In this document: positions 17,238-27,014 of the stretch, in pieces
Position numbering within the stretch: position 1 is the first letter of the stretch
Layout of the letters: each line of letters begins with the position of its first letter
NCBI GenBank assembly: GCA_030446305.1
Contig: JASUSA010000005.1
Location: forward strand, 1-64,000
DNA length: 64,000 nucleotides
From: Clostridiales bacterium
GTDB taxonomy: Bacteria > Bacillota > Clostridia > Peptostreptococcales > Acidaminobacteraceae
Direction of reading: 5' to 3'
Program-made: the position numbers and the translations under genes
The notes under the pieces: generated by a model
The model's input: the letters and a program-made list of their open reading frames with translations, nothing else
Told to the model about the DNA's origin: nothing
Databases searched by the model: none

Positions 17238-18299
17238 CTATTTGTATGCTTCCTCACCAAACGCGATATTATCCATTGTTACAGCGACGTAAGGGACACG
17301 GACAGCTTTTGTATCATCTAACGTCCATGATGTGCCATCTAGAGGATCTTTCCCCATTGCGACATTGTATGCGAGTTCGAAAGTTGCTTTTCCTTGGTTT
17401 TTCGCATCGTTGAGTACTGTACCAGCCATTTTGTTGCCTTTAATCTGTTCAAGTGCATCCGGAATGGCATCAACGCCAAAGACAGGCATGTATTTACCGC
17501 TGTCAAAATAGCCGTTTGCTGTCAGAGATTGAATAGCACCAAGTGCCATACCGTCGTTGTTTGCAATGACAACTTCTATGTCATCACCGTGTTTTGCAAT
17601 CCACGCATCCATTAATTCTTTGCCTTTAACACTATCCCACATACCTGTTTGCAGTTCGAGTTCATTGACTTGAATACCTGCTGCTACAACTGTGTCAACA
17701 GCGTATTTTGTTCTGGCTTCTGCATCCGGATGTCCCGGTTCGCCTTTGAGGAGAACATAGTTCATCACGCCGTCGCCATTGCGATCCCAATCTGCATTGT
17801 CCTGCCACATTTGTGAAATTAATTCGCCTTGAATAACACCGGATTCCGATGAAGTCGTTCCAACGTACCATGCTTTGTCATAGCTTGCAAGTACAGTCGC
17901 GTCAGGCTCTTTATTGAAGAACACCACTGGGATGTCAGCTGCTTTCGCCTTTGTAATAATCGCATCTGCAGCTTGAGGATCAACTAAGTTAATCGCCAGT
18001 GCTTTAGCGCCTTTTGAAATCATTGTATCCACTTGATCATTTTGCGTTGCTTGAGAATTTTGTGAATCATTCATGCTGAGCTCTACTTTATCACCGGCTT
18101 CAGTTTCTATCGCCCTGCGTACAAAAGACATGAAGTTGTCATCGTACTTGTAAATTGTGACACCGATCATTGGCTTTTCAGCCGCTGCATCCGATGCACC
18201 GCCGGACGAAGATGAACCTGATGCCGCAGGCGTTGAACTACATGCCGCCATTGACAAAACCATCACGATAACCAATAACATCGATAAAAATTTTCTCAT
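17238..18299 (-). CDS. mglB: Galactose-binding lipoprotein of the Mgl transporter
   Basis: Extracytoplasmic sugar receptor, 353 aa. The signal peptide ends in lipobox LSMAAC (Cys about residue 20), followed by a Ser/Gly/Ala-rich linker. The mature protein starts PMIGVTIYKYDDNFMSFVRR and shows the MglB pattern: AINLVDPQAADAIITKA, PVVFFNKEP, VLLKGEPGHPDAEART, VIANNDGMALGAI and PVFGVDAIPDALEQI. These are the segments that line the glucose/galactose pocket and, in E. coli MglB, the calcium site. GGGGAGATGG precedes the ATG. It follows the LacI-type regulator gene by 60 bases. Confidence 0.93.
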   Translation of the reverse strand: MRKFLSMLLVIVMVLSMAACSSTPAASGSSSSGGASDAAAEKPMIGVTIYKYDDNFMSFVRRAIETEAGDKVELSMNDSQNSQATQNDQVDTMISKGAKALAINLVDPQAADAIITKAKAADIPVVFFNKEPDATVLASYDKAWYVGTTSSESGVIQGELISQMWQDNADWDRNGDGVMNYVLLKGEPGHPDAEARTKYAVDTVVAAGIQVNELELQTGMWDSVKGKELMDAWIAKHGDDIEVVIANNDGMALGAIQSLTANGYFDSGKYMPVFGVDAIPDALEQIKGNKMAGTVLNDAKNQGKATFELAYNVAMGKDPLDGTSWTLDDTKAVRVPYVAVTMDNIAFGEEAYK

Positions 18300-18359
18300 T
18301 TTTCCATCTCCCCAAAATTTTAATTGTTATCGCACCGGCTTTGATGATTCGACCTGAGA

Positions 18360-19385
<1,026 letters not shown>

Positions 19386-19399
19386 TCATCTATCGAAAA

Positions 19400-19452
19400 T
19401 TTAGTAAATATTTTTACGTTACATATTTCTATTGTAATGTTTTTTTACTAAA
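19400..19452. promoter_or_regulatory. Nested palindromes upstream of the LacI-type gene
   Basis: TTTAGTAAA (19400-19408) and its complement TTTACTAAA (19444-19452) enclose an inner inverted repeat ACGTTACA-N9-TGTAATGT (19416-19440). The inner repeat overlaps a TACAAT -10-like word on the minus strand. Location and symmetry fit autoregulation by the LacI-type protein. The rest of the gene-free stretch 19453-19633 shows nothing I can assign. Confidence 0.5.
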
Positions 19453-19633
19453 AAGTCTTCAAAATCTCGAAATTTCAACGCTGACGAAGAAAAACCGTAC
19501 AGCTCCATCCTCCATTTTTTTAAATTCTCGTTTCACTTCATCAAAATTTTACCCAAATTTTACAGTGAAGTCACTTCAATTATTTAACCAATTGGTTCGC
19601 GAAAACATCCATTTTGACATTGTTTATGTATAC

Positions 19634-19676
19634 AAACAAAAACAAGGACAAATTTAAACTTAAATTTGTCCTTGTT
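19634..19676 (-). terminator. Terminator of the sensor operon
   Basis: A perfect 16-bp stem (AACAAGGACAAATTTA and its complement) with a 4-base loop is followed by TTTTGTTTG on the minus strand, 77 bases past the last gene of the operon. Confidence 0.85.
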
Positions 19677-19752
19677 GGGCAATATCTTATCTTGTCTTTT
19701 ATGCTAAAGCCACTGTAATCGAGCCCCTCACCTTATGCATCAGCATATTGCA

Positions 19753-20868
19753 TTATTCAAGCAAGTTGCGGTAGACGTCTTCCCGCGTGTGAAAACCGCT
19801 TTCAATGACGATCTCATCTATGGTTTCCTTGACGACAACATTTGTACTGAGCTTAATAAATGGGATATTGCTAAAGCCATTATAAATTGTATCCCCCTGC
19901 CATCTCGCCATTTGATTGTTCATCAGCAGATCGACACCATCGATACACGCAACAGCCAGCCGGCTAATCGGCTTGTAGATCGTTGCAAGCTGTGATCCTT
20001 CTACAACGCGCTGACAGGCAGAGAGCTCAGCATCTTGCCCAACGACGAGCACATCACCTGCCAAACGCCACTTTGAAAGCATTTCTACTGCGCCGCCGGC
20101 TAATACATCGTTACCACAAATAACGCCGTCAAAAACTTCCCCGCGGTTAATCCATTTTTCAACTGCTGTAATCGCATATTTTTCACGCCATTCTGAAGCC
20201 CAGACTTCGTCAATAATCTCCACGGAGCCATTGGCAATGTACGGTGTCAGCACATTGTAAAATCCCGTATTGAGCATTGCAGAATTATTGTCTTTCGGAT
20301 CGCCGTTGACAATGAGCAGTCGATAAGGCTGTTTGGGCGTCCCAAAATCCTGCATCATTGCAGAATCGTTTGAAGAATCAGCTTCATTCGCAACACTTCG
20401 CGGCTCACGGTTTTCAAGTGCCGCCATAAGCGTCACTGCCATTTGTTCGCCAATGCCAATATTGTCAAAAGAGAGATACAGATCAATTTCGGATTGCTTC
20501 ATCAGCCGATCGTAGGCGATCACTTTGATACCTGCATCTTTTGCTTCATTAATCACATCAGCCAATGCCACCACATCGTTTGGAACGACCACCAATACAT
20601 CCACACGTTCCTTTATGAGCTTTTTGATTTGAGCCGTCTGCTTTTCCAGATCTTCATTGGCAATCTCAACACGAACCGCATAGCCTCTTTCTTCAGCTTC
20701 GGCCATGAGTATTTCCAGCTCTCGCTGCCATCTTTCCACCACAAAAGAATCAAAGGAAATGCCGATGATGATCTGCTGATCTTCTGAATTATGCTGCCTT
20801 TGACTGCTGCCAATGCCAATGAGCAGCAGCAAAAGGCACAAAACCATTGCGAGCCCGTATTTTTTCAT
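19753..20868 (-). CDS. Anchored sugar-binding protein (XylF/RbsB type)
   Basis: 371-aa type-1 periplasmic-binding-fold protein. The N-terminus (YGLAMVLCLLLLLIGIGSS) is a membrane helix or signal without a usable lipobox cysteine, so it may stay anchored. The body resembles xylose/ribose receptors: IIIGISFDSFVVERWQRELE, LVVVPNDVVALADVINEAK, IKVIAYDRL, FDGVICGNDVLAGGAVE and VVGQDAELSACQRV. It is the last gene of an operon with a histidine kinase and response regulator and overlaps the regulator stop by four bases. No permease accompanies it. A role as sensor co-receptor rather than transporter part is the best inference. Confidence 0.82.
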   Translation of the reverse strand: MKKYGLAMVLCLLLLLIGIGSSQRQHNSEDQQIIIGISFDSFVVERWQRELEILMAEAEERGYAVRVEIANEDLEKQTAQIKKLIKERVDVLVVVPNDVVALADVINEAKDAGIKVIAYDRLMKQSEIDLYLSFDNIGIGEQMAVTLMAALENREPRSVANEADSSNDSAMMQDFGTPKQPYRLLIVNGDPKDNNSAMLNTGFYNVLTPYIANGSVEIIDEVWASEWREKYAITAVEKWINRGEVFDGVICGNDVLAGGAVEMLSKWRLAGDVLVVGQDAELSACQRVVEGSQLATIYKPISRLAVACIDGVDLLMNNQMARWQGDTIYNGFSNIPFIKLSTNVVVKETIDEIVIESGFHTREDVYRNLLE

Positions 20869-22433
20869 TTGCCGACCATCCTCTGATAATCTCTGGGGGT
20901 AATGCCCTCATACTTTTTAAATGTGCGGATAAAATAACTGGTATCGTTATAACCGACATCGTAACCCACGGTCTTAATGCTGGTTTCAGGCTGACGAAGC
21001 TGCCTTTTGGCTTCTTCTATCCGCAGTTCATTAATATATTCTTTAAAGGTGATGCCCGTATCATCCTTTATGAGTTTTGAAAGATACTGCGGGGTAACTT
21101 TGATCTCATCTGCAAGGGCTTCCAGTGAAATTTCCGTTTTAAATCGCTTCTGAATCTTCTCCACAGCGGCAAGTGTAATATCATTGTATTCGCCGCGGCG
21201 TATTCTTGAATAGAGTTCAAAATAGTCTTTCACCACGCGTTCAAAATGCTGTATTTTCGCAACCGGTGTCTTGGCAATCATCTCCAACAAATCGCCTTTG
21301 TCAAAATACGTCGCAGAGGGAATGACATTTGCGGTAAAGCAAATATGTCTAATCAATATGTGAAGTTCCACCAAACTCGCCTCAGCATGACCAAGTGTCG
21401 CTGGCTGTTTCAGCAATTGCATAAACTCAAACTCAAAATGCCTGAGCGACGGCTTAAATCGCTTCCGCTTTGTATAAAAATCTTCGTAAAGCGCGAGAAA
21501 TGCCTCATCAAAAGCTTCGGTAGACATGTTTTCCAAATTGCCATAGCACATGCAAACAGCTTCTTCTGACTGTCTGAGCACCAACATTGACGCTTCATAG
21601 GACTGACTGATGTTTTCAATCATTTCAGTCGTGCCAATGCCAATGCGGAGCTTTAAACCGAAGCGCTCCATCAGCGCCCGCTGTAGCTGCTGCCAAAATG
21701 GCATCCCCTGGTCGCGGGAATCCTTTTCAGTATAAATAAAAATCCGATTGAGAAACGGACTGCTCACCAGCGCGGAGCATTTAAATTTCAAACGTGTTTT
21801 TAGATCTTCGCTGCAATGATTAATCTGCTGATGATAGGCATTGATCGCTTCCATGCTCGCTGAAAAATCAATACTTGCAAACTCAATACACACAAAGTAT
21901 CCTTTCTCAAAAGCAATATCCAGCAGCGCACGATAATGTATAATATGTTTCATATAATTTCGATTCAGGGCGATGGAATTGAAAAAATTGCTTTCGACCA
22001 AGCCCACAGACTGATAGTATCGCTCCATGTTGTCAATTTCACTGTTTCGCTTTTCCGCCTCTTCATCAATTTTATGAACGGTCGTCCGGATGATGTCAAT
22101 GAGTTTTTGTTTCGTCAGCGGTTTTAGAACATATTCTTCAACGCCATATTTTACAGCTTCTTTAGCATATTCAAAATGGTCATATGCCGAGACAATAATA
22201 ATCTTCGACTGCTGATCCTGTTTGCGAATATGTTCAATAAACTCTAAGCCATTCATGCCGGGCATTTTAATATCCGTCATGATGATCTGGGGCTTAAACT
22301 GATCCATCTTAATCAGGGCTTCACGTGCATTTTGAGCAGTCTCAATCAAAATATCCTCTAAATTAGATTGAATAAGTTTTTTGGATGATTCGAGTACAAT
22401 TGCTTCATCGTCTACGACTAAAATTCTCACCAT
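20865..22433 (-). CDS. AraC-type response regulator (YesN family)
   Basis: 522-aa DNA-binding response regulator. The receiver domain starts MVRILVVDDEAIVLESS, with the phosphorylatable Asp in IIMTDIKMPGMNGLEF and the lysine in YVLKPL. A long middle segment follows. The C-terminal AraC domain has two helix-turn-helix units (EISLEALADEIKVTPQYLSK and KTVGYDVGYNDTSYFIRTFK) and the ending GITPRDYQRM. ATG 22433 is five bases past the kinase stop with GGAGG nine bases upstream, and it begins exactly at the receiver domain. It is the partner of the YesM-type kinase. AraC proteins commonly bind paired direct repeats, like those at 24920-24961. Confidence 0.92.
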   Translation of the reverse strand: MVRILVVDDEAIVLESSKKLIQSNLEDILIETAQNAREALIKMDQFKPQIIMTDIKMPGMNGLEFIEHIRKQDQQSKIIIVSAYDHFEYAKEAVKYGVEEYVLKPLTKQKLIDIIRTTVHKIDEEAEKRNSEIDNMERYYQSVGLVESNFFNSIALNRNYMKHIIHYRALLDIAFEKGYFVCIEFASIDFSASMEAINAYHQQINHCSEDLKTRLKFKCSALVSSPFLNRIFIYTEKDSRDQGMPFWQQLQRALMERFGLKLRIGIGTTEMIENISQSYEASMLVLRQSEEAVCMCYGNLENMSTEAFDEAFLALYEDFYTKRKRFKPSLRHFEFEFMQLLKQPATLGHAEASLVELHILIRHICFTANVIPSATYFDKGDLLEMIAKTPVAKIQHFERVVKDYFELYSRIRRGEYNDITLAAVEKIQKRFKTEISLEALADEIKVTPQYLSKLIKDDTGITFKEYINELRIEEAKRQLRQPETSIKTVGYDVGYNDTSYFIRTFKKYEGITPRDYQRMVGK

Positions 22434-22437
22434 TTGC

Positions 22438-23934
22438 CTACGCCTCCATTGGTATTTTGATAATGACCCTCGTAAAACAGTTTTTTTCACTTTCAAATCG
22501 CATAACGTCATGCAGTTCAAAAGACTGCCTAAGCCGTTCATAGACATTTTCAAGTCCAAGTCCCGTCGTATGCCCTTTTGTCTTTATCGGTTTTTTATGA
22601 AAATCGCCACTGTTCAAAAGCGCCAGTGTCGAAGCATCCATTCCTTCGCCGTTATCTTCAATTGTGATGACGGCAAAATCACCATCACGCCGCACCGCAA
22701 TATCAATACGGCCCTCAGTCGTCTTTTGCTCAAAGCCGTGAATCAGTGCATTTTCGATAATAGGCTGTAAAATAATTGGCGGCATGCCGGCACTACACGC
22801 CTGTTCATCCACTTCAAACTGCATGTGAAGACTCTCGCCAAAACGAACTTTCATCAGTGCATAGTAGTTTTTGGCATTGTCAATTTCATCGCCCAATGTC
22901 ACGAGCTTATCGAGGCGCTGAATATTATACCGGAACAGTTTTCCCAAATGATCCAAAAATGCCGCTGTACGGTCGGCACCTTCAATATAGGCAAGCTGCA
23001 TGCCGGCATTGAGCGTGTTAAAGAGAAAGTGCGGATTAATCTGCGATTGAAGGGCCATTATCTCCGCTTGCCGCAGTAAATTTTGCATTTTCAGTTTCTC
23101 TGTTTCTGAGATGCGCAGCTTATTTTCCGTCTCCACCTTACCTTCCAGCTCATTGATATACTGGTTGATATTATGTGCCATGTCGTAAAACGCCGTTTTC
23201 AATACTTCAGCTTCCTGAAAATGATGGCCGTGAATTTTTTTAACATTGTACTGGCCTCTTGAAATCGCATCAGCGCGTCGGCTCAATTCTTCAATGGGCT
23301 GCGTGACATTTGTCGAGAAACTGTAAACAAAGGTAAAACTCAAGACGATAATCAGAACGACGATAATCATCAGCGTCAATTGGATCACCTTCATCTTATC
23401 CGTCAGCGCCAAATAATTTTCTAAATTGCTTTGGAATTCCTCTGTTTCAAGATGTGTCACCTTTGTGTTGATATAACTGCTGTAATCCTTTAGCGTCGCC
23501 AGCGTTTCCAAATACCGTTCCGTGTTTCGCGCGCGCTTGTAATCAATGGACGCATCTGCGGTTTTGAGGTAGGCTTCTACAATTAAGTGGATGTCGTACA
23601 ATTGCAGCTGAGTACTGTTGTCGGATTTTACCGCATCCAACTGCTCGTTAAGCGTTATAAGCGTCTCCTTGATATCCAAATAGTTTACCAAACTGTCCGA
23701 ACTCTTTGTGCTTAGATAATCTTCCAACGTCGTTTCAAATGCCGTCATCTGCTGCATCATTTTATCGAGTACGATACTGGTGGTAAACATGTCGTTTATC
23801 TGATTATTAATCCTGGACGTCATATAGAAAGTAAAGGTAAAGCCTGTAACAAAGCACGTCAGCACGACAATGATAAATGTAAAAACTTTACGCTTTAGCG
23901 TATTGTAAATAAAAAGCTGCTTAAACTTTTCCAT
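22438..23934 (-). CDS. Sensor histidine kinase (YesM/LytS type)
   Basis: 498-aa membrane kinase. Two helices (about residues 16-37 and 186-208) flank a mostly helical outside domain, followed by HAMP (about 210-262), a coiled coil, the His_kinase motif LQSQINPHFLFNTLN with the phospho-histidine, and HATPase boxes ENALIHGF, EDNGEGM and TGLGLENVYERL. GGAG lies five bases before the ATG, three bases after the preceding stop. Encoded between two sugar-binding proteins, it resembles the XylFII-LytS arrangement of Clostridium, in which an anchored binding protein presents sugar to the kinase. Confidence 0.92.
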   Translation of the reverse strand: MEKFKQLFIYNTLKRKVFTFIIVVLTCFVTGFTFTFYMTSRINNQINDMFTTSIVLDKMMQQMTAFETTLEDYLSTKSSDSLVNYLDIKETLITLNEQLDAVKSDNSTQLQLYDIHLIVEAYLKTADASIDYKRARNTERYLETLATLKDYSSYINTKVTHLETEEFQSNLENYLALTDKMKVIQLTLMIIVVLIIVLSFTFVYSFSTNVTQPIEELSRRADAISRGQYNVKKIHGHHFQEAEVLKTAFYDMAHNINQYINELEGKVETENKLRISETEKLKMQNLLRQAEIMALQSQINPHFLFNTLNAGMQLAYIEGADRTAAFLDHLGKLFRYNIQRLDKLVTLGDEIDNAKNYYALMKVRFGESLHMQFEVDEQACSAGMPPIILQPIIENALIHGFEQKTTEGRIDIAVRRDGDFAVITIEDNGEGMDASTLALLNSGDFHKKPIKTKGHTTGLGLENVYERLRQSFELHDVMRFESEKNCFTRVIIKIPMEA

Positions 23935-23936
23935 AA

Positions 23937-24890
23937 TTACTCCGCATCCGGCAATCGAATTTCAATGGGAATGTTGACATAGGACGTAATTTCTTCACCA
24001 TTTAATAGCTGGTTTAAATAAGCGATGGACATATAGCCCAGCTGCTGATAATCTTCAATGAGTGTCGCCGATATAATACCCTGATCTAAGCTGTCATCCA
24101 ATTCAGGCGTGTCGCCACCAGCGATTATTTTCAGTACGCCAACTTTGTTTTTGTCAACCAGAACCCTTGCAGCCCTAACGGCGTCAACGGGATCTGTACA
24201 AATGACAACGGCGATGTTCGGATAGTTTTTTAAGACATCATCAATGATAATTTCAGCCCGTATCTGTTTCGCATAGCCTACATAGGCCACAGCACCTTCG
24301 TCTACTTCGCCAACGGTATCATAAATACCGCCCAGAAAATTATTGGGGCTAAAGGTTTCGCCTTGCTCATATTCAGGGCCAAGAACAATGCCCACATCCG
24401 GCTGTTGTTTGGATGTCAGCGAAAGTGCTATTTTTGCCGCCTGCCTGCCCATATTGTATTTATTGGTACCGACGTAAACATCCCGACCGGTATTTGGCGC
24501 ATCATTCCCCGCTGTTACAACGAAAATATCCTCTGATTTTAACTGGTCAATCCAAGGTGCTGCTGCCGCATTTTGATCGAGCTTTAAAATGACGCCATCG
24601 ACATCGGTTAGTTTAATCATATCAAAAATGGCTTCTACCGATTCGGATTGGGCGTCATAGGTTTCGAATACCGTGTCAAAATCTTTAAGTGACCCTTGAA
24701 TCCCCTGTACGAATTGATCCGTGCCATAACTGTCAACCGTGTCACTAATCAATGCCACATGGTATTGACGCTCCACCGATGCATTGCGCTTCATGATATT
24801 AAGCGCCTCTACTTGGTTGTACGCGTAGACAGAAAGCGTTATGATCAGAATAATGATAAAGACTTCAATCAATTGGATGATATATTTCAT
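23937..24890 (-). CDS. Membrane-anchored sugar-binding sensor protein
   Basis: 317 aa, first gene of the sensor operon. An N-terminal helix (IIQLIEVFIIILIITLSVYA) without a cleavage motif or lipobox anchors a type-1 binding fold: YHVALISDTVDSYGTDQFVQ, DVDGVILKLDQ, DVYVGTNKYNMGRQAA, IAVVICTDPVDAVRAARV and IIAGGDTPELDDSL. It lacks transporter partners and is followed three bases later by the kinase. By analogy to XylFII it probably binds a sugar and modulates the kinase outside the membrane. AGGTGA lies before the ATG, with paired direct repeats further upstream. Confidence 0.85.
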   Translation of the reverse strand: MKYIIQLIEVFIIILIITLSVYAYNQVEALNIMKRNASVERQYHVALISDTVDSYGTDQFVQGIQGSLKDFDTVFETYDAQSESVEAIFDMIKLTDVDGVILKLDQNAAAAPWIDQLKSEDIFVVTAGNDAPNTGRDVYVGTNKYNMGRQAAKIALSLTSKQQPDVGIVLGPEYEQGETFSPNNFLGGIYDTVGEVDEGAVAYVGYAKQIRAEIIIDDVLKNYPNIAVVICTDPVDAVRAARVLVDKNKVGVLKIIAGGDTPELDDSLDQGIISATLIEDYQQLGYMSIAYLNQLLNGEEITSYVNIPIEIRLPDAE

Positions 24891-24919
24891 GCGTCACCTG
24901 CATTTCGCGTCCCGCTGCG

Positions 24920-24961
24920 CTTTTATGTATCGGTTAAAACAACTTTTATGTATCCGTTAAA
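24920..24961 (-). promoter_or_regulatory. Paired 19-bp direct repeats upstream of the sensor operon
   Basis: The word TTTAAC(C/G)GATACATAAAAG (minus-strand reading) occurs at 24943-24961 and 24920-24938, differing at one base and spaced 23 bases start to start, about two helical turns. It lies 30-70 bases before the first gene. This geometry is typical of AraC-family binding sites, so autoregulation by the YesN-type regulator is plausible. Confidence 0.6.
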
Positions 24962-25114
24962 CCAATCTAACGCGAGAACGTTATTTGAACGTCTGCTCAA
25001 TTTACAAATCCAGACAATTTCATTATAATAGAGTCAATCGAAGAATACAAACACGTTCTTATACATCATCTTAAAGCTGTGCAGCGGCTCATCTTTTCGC
25101 TGCAGGAGGTAATC

Positions 25115-25837
25115 ATGGAAAAAATTGAACAACTCGGCGCTTGGATTAATGAATCGCGCTCAACTGTGTTTTTCGGCGGTGCCGGCACATCAACTGAGAG
25201 CAACGTTCCGGATTTCAGGTCAGAAAACGGCCTCTATCAAGTTGATTTTCAAGGCATTCGCCCCGAAGAAGTTTTAAGTCGCGATTTCTTTTTCGATCAC
25301 ACGGATCTCTTTTACAAATTTCTTAAAACCTATCTCCTCAAATCAGACATACAGCCTCATAAAGGGCATCGCGCTCTGGTTTCGCTTGAACGCCAAGGCA
25401 AGCTTGACGCCATTATTACACAAAACATTGACGGCCTCCACCAGATGGCCGGGTCAAAAAATGTTTTTGAAATCCACGGCACACTTGCAAGATACCACTG
25501 TATCAAATGCCATGCGCCCTATACATCGGCTGTTCTTTCGGAACAGTCAGCACTTATCCCCACGTGTACCAAGTGCGGCGGCAATTTGAAACCTGATGTT
25601 GTGCTCTATCAGGAAGGCCTTGACGACACGGTCGTCCGCGGTGCAATCAATGCCATTGCGAATGCTGATTTGCTCATCGTCTGCGGCACATCACTCGTCG
25701 TCTATCCCGCAGCGGGGTTTCTGCAATATTTTAGAGGCAAGCGCCTTGTTTTGATCAATCGCGATGAAACACCTTATGACAGCAGAGCCGATCTTGTTAT
25801 TCGCGCGCCGTTTGGCGAAGTGTTTGGGGCGATTTGA
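25115..25837 (+). CDS. NAD-dependent protein deacylase, sirtuin family
   Basis: Sir2/CobB-type enzyme that removes acyl groups from lysine using NAD+; cytosolic, 240 aa. It shows the NAD-binding GGAGTSTESNVPDFRS, catalytic-core TQNIDGLHQMAG with the following histidine in EIHGT, two zinc-binding pairs (CIKCHAPY and CTKCGG), VVLYQEGL and CGTSLVVYPAAG. ATG 25115 follows GGAGG by five bases; upstream in-frame codons are unsupported. It stands alone between the sensor operon and a weak terminator-like hairpin at 25912-25966. Confidence 0.93.
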   Translation: MEKIEQLGAWINESRSTVFFGGAGTSTESNVPDFRSENGLYQVDFQGIRPEEVLSRDFFFDHTDLFYKFLKTYLLKSDIQPHKGHRALVSLERQGKLDAIITQNIDGLHQMAGSKNVFEIHGTLARYHCIKCHAPYTSAVLSEQSALIPTCTKCGGNLKPDVVLYQEGLDDTVVRGAINAIANADLLIVCGTSLVVYPAAGFLQYFRGKRLVLINRDETPYDSRADLVIRAPFGEVFGAI

Positions 25838-25911
25838 AACTGACAGATAAATAAGGAAATTACCTCATCCCTTACTGATAAGAAATGATAAATATCGAAC
25901 ACACGCATCAA

Positions 25912-25966
25912 AAAACCTGTGCCCAATTGATGAAACGATTAACGTTCAACAGTGGGGACAGGTTTT
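25912..25966 (+). terminator. Possible terminator after the sirtuin gene
   Basis: AAAACCTGTGCCC can pair with GGGGACAGGTTTT over a 29-base loop, followed by ATAAT rather than a full U-tract. The call is weak. Nothing else is visible in 25838-26071. Confidence 0.45.
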
Positions 25967-26071
25967 ATAATGACCTTGTCAATGCAGTTATTGCCATGCC
26001 CGATCAAATAAACAGGCTGCATCCTTTTGTCGCATGATTTATCTTTTGGTAAACAAGACGGTACAATCCTA

Positions 26072-26887
26072 TCACTGTTTCAGCAGTTGTCCCATTTTAT
26101 TGAGGATGCTATGCTGATCAATCCCATCCTTTGGATAAGTAACAAATGTATTGAGCAATGCAAACCCTTTTAAATTTGCATTGTTTTCCTGCATGGTAGC
26201 GAAAAGCATTTTTAATTTGCCATCGACGATTTCAGTCTCATTAATGCCGCAAAATGGGAAAAAACTGACAAAGCCGCGGGGCCCGTATTGAATTAATAAA
26301 TCTGTATCCCAGTAATGCTGACGAATACGATTGATAATACGCGATCCGTCTTCATAATTGAGATCCTTGTCCGTGATATTTTGCCCTATGGGCTGAATAA
26401 CACTGAGGCCGATGCTCAGTTCATATCTGCCTTTTTGTGCCTTCCTGAGTTCACCGGACAAATAGGTGTTTAAATCAAAGACAATCTGATTGAGGTATAC
26501 TTCTTCTGTCTTTGCATTTTCAACAGCCTGTAAATTCTTCATAACCCGTTCAACGAAGACATCGTCATCGCTGGACTTCAGGATATAATCTTTGGCACCA
26601 AGCTTCAAACCGCTCACCAGTGTCGAACGCGTCACAGACGACGTATAGATAATAAGCGGCGTGAAAGGATGATTCGCCATGTAGTTTTCAAACCAATTGG
26701 AGATGCCGTCAGAATCAAAGTTAACATCTGCCAAAATCAAATCAAATCGCGTACCGTTTTCATTTGACAAATAATTCAGTTGAGCCTGTGATCCCGCTTC
26801 AATCACGTCAATCTTAAAAGCTTTCAATATTCGAATCACTTTTGATCGAATGTATTGCGCCTCATCGTATACCAACACCCTAAACAC
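26072..26887 (-). CDS. Orphan receiver protein with degenerate GGDEF-like domain
   Basis: 271 aa. Residues 1-120 form a receiver domain (VFRVLVYDEAQYIRSKVIRI; probable phospho-Asp in DLILADVNF; lysine in KDYILKSS). The rest has the helix/strand order of a diguanylate cyclase domain (YELSIGLSVIQPIG, DTDLLIQYGPRGFVSFFPF, FALLNTFVTYPKDG), but GGDEF is replaced by YGPRGF, so no cyclase activity is expected. The frame reaches a TTG at 26911; GTG 26887 has AGGGGG six bases before it and starts exactly at the receiver fold. No kinase adjoins. It may bind a ligand or partner through the dead cyclase fold; function unknown. Confidence 0.7.
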   Translation of the reverse strand: MFRVLVYDEAQYIRSKVIRILKAFKIDVIEAGSQAQLNYLSNENGTRFDLILADVNFDSDGISNWFENYMANHPFTPLIIYTSSVTRSTLVSGLKLGAKDYILKSSDDDVFVERVMKNLQAVENAKTEEVYLNQIVFDLNTYLSGELRKAQKGRYELSIGLSVIQPIGQNITDKDLNYEDGSRIINRIRQHYWDTDLLIQYGPRGFVSFFPFCGINETEIVDGKLKMLFATMQENNANLKGFALLNTFVTYPKDGIDQHSILNKMGQLLKQ

Positions 26888-27014
26888 GAACAGCCCCCTA
26901 ATACTTCCCAATCAGTGCCCATGACACCCGTTCATCTGATGTTTAATCACCCATCTGCTTAAGTTTTTCAACCCTTTTGCACAACATTCACATCAAACAA
27001 ATGGTTTCTTGGTT

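Noticed and set aside
22434-22559. Longer N-terminus for the YesN-type regulator
   Set aside because: The extra 42 codons overlap the kinase C-terminus out of frame; the receiver domain begins at ATG 22433 with GGAGG.
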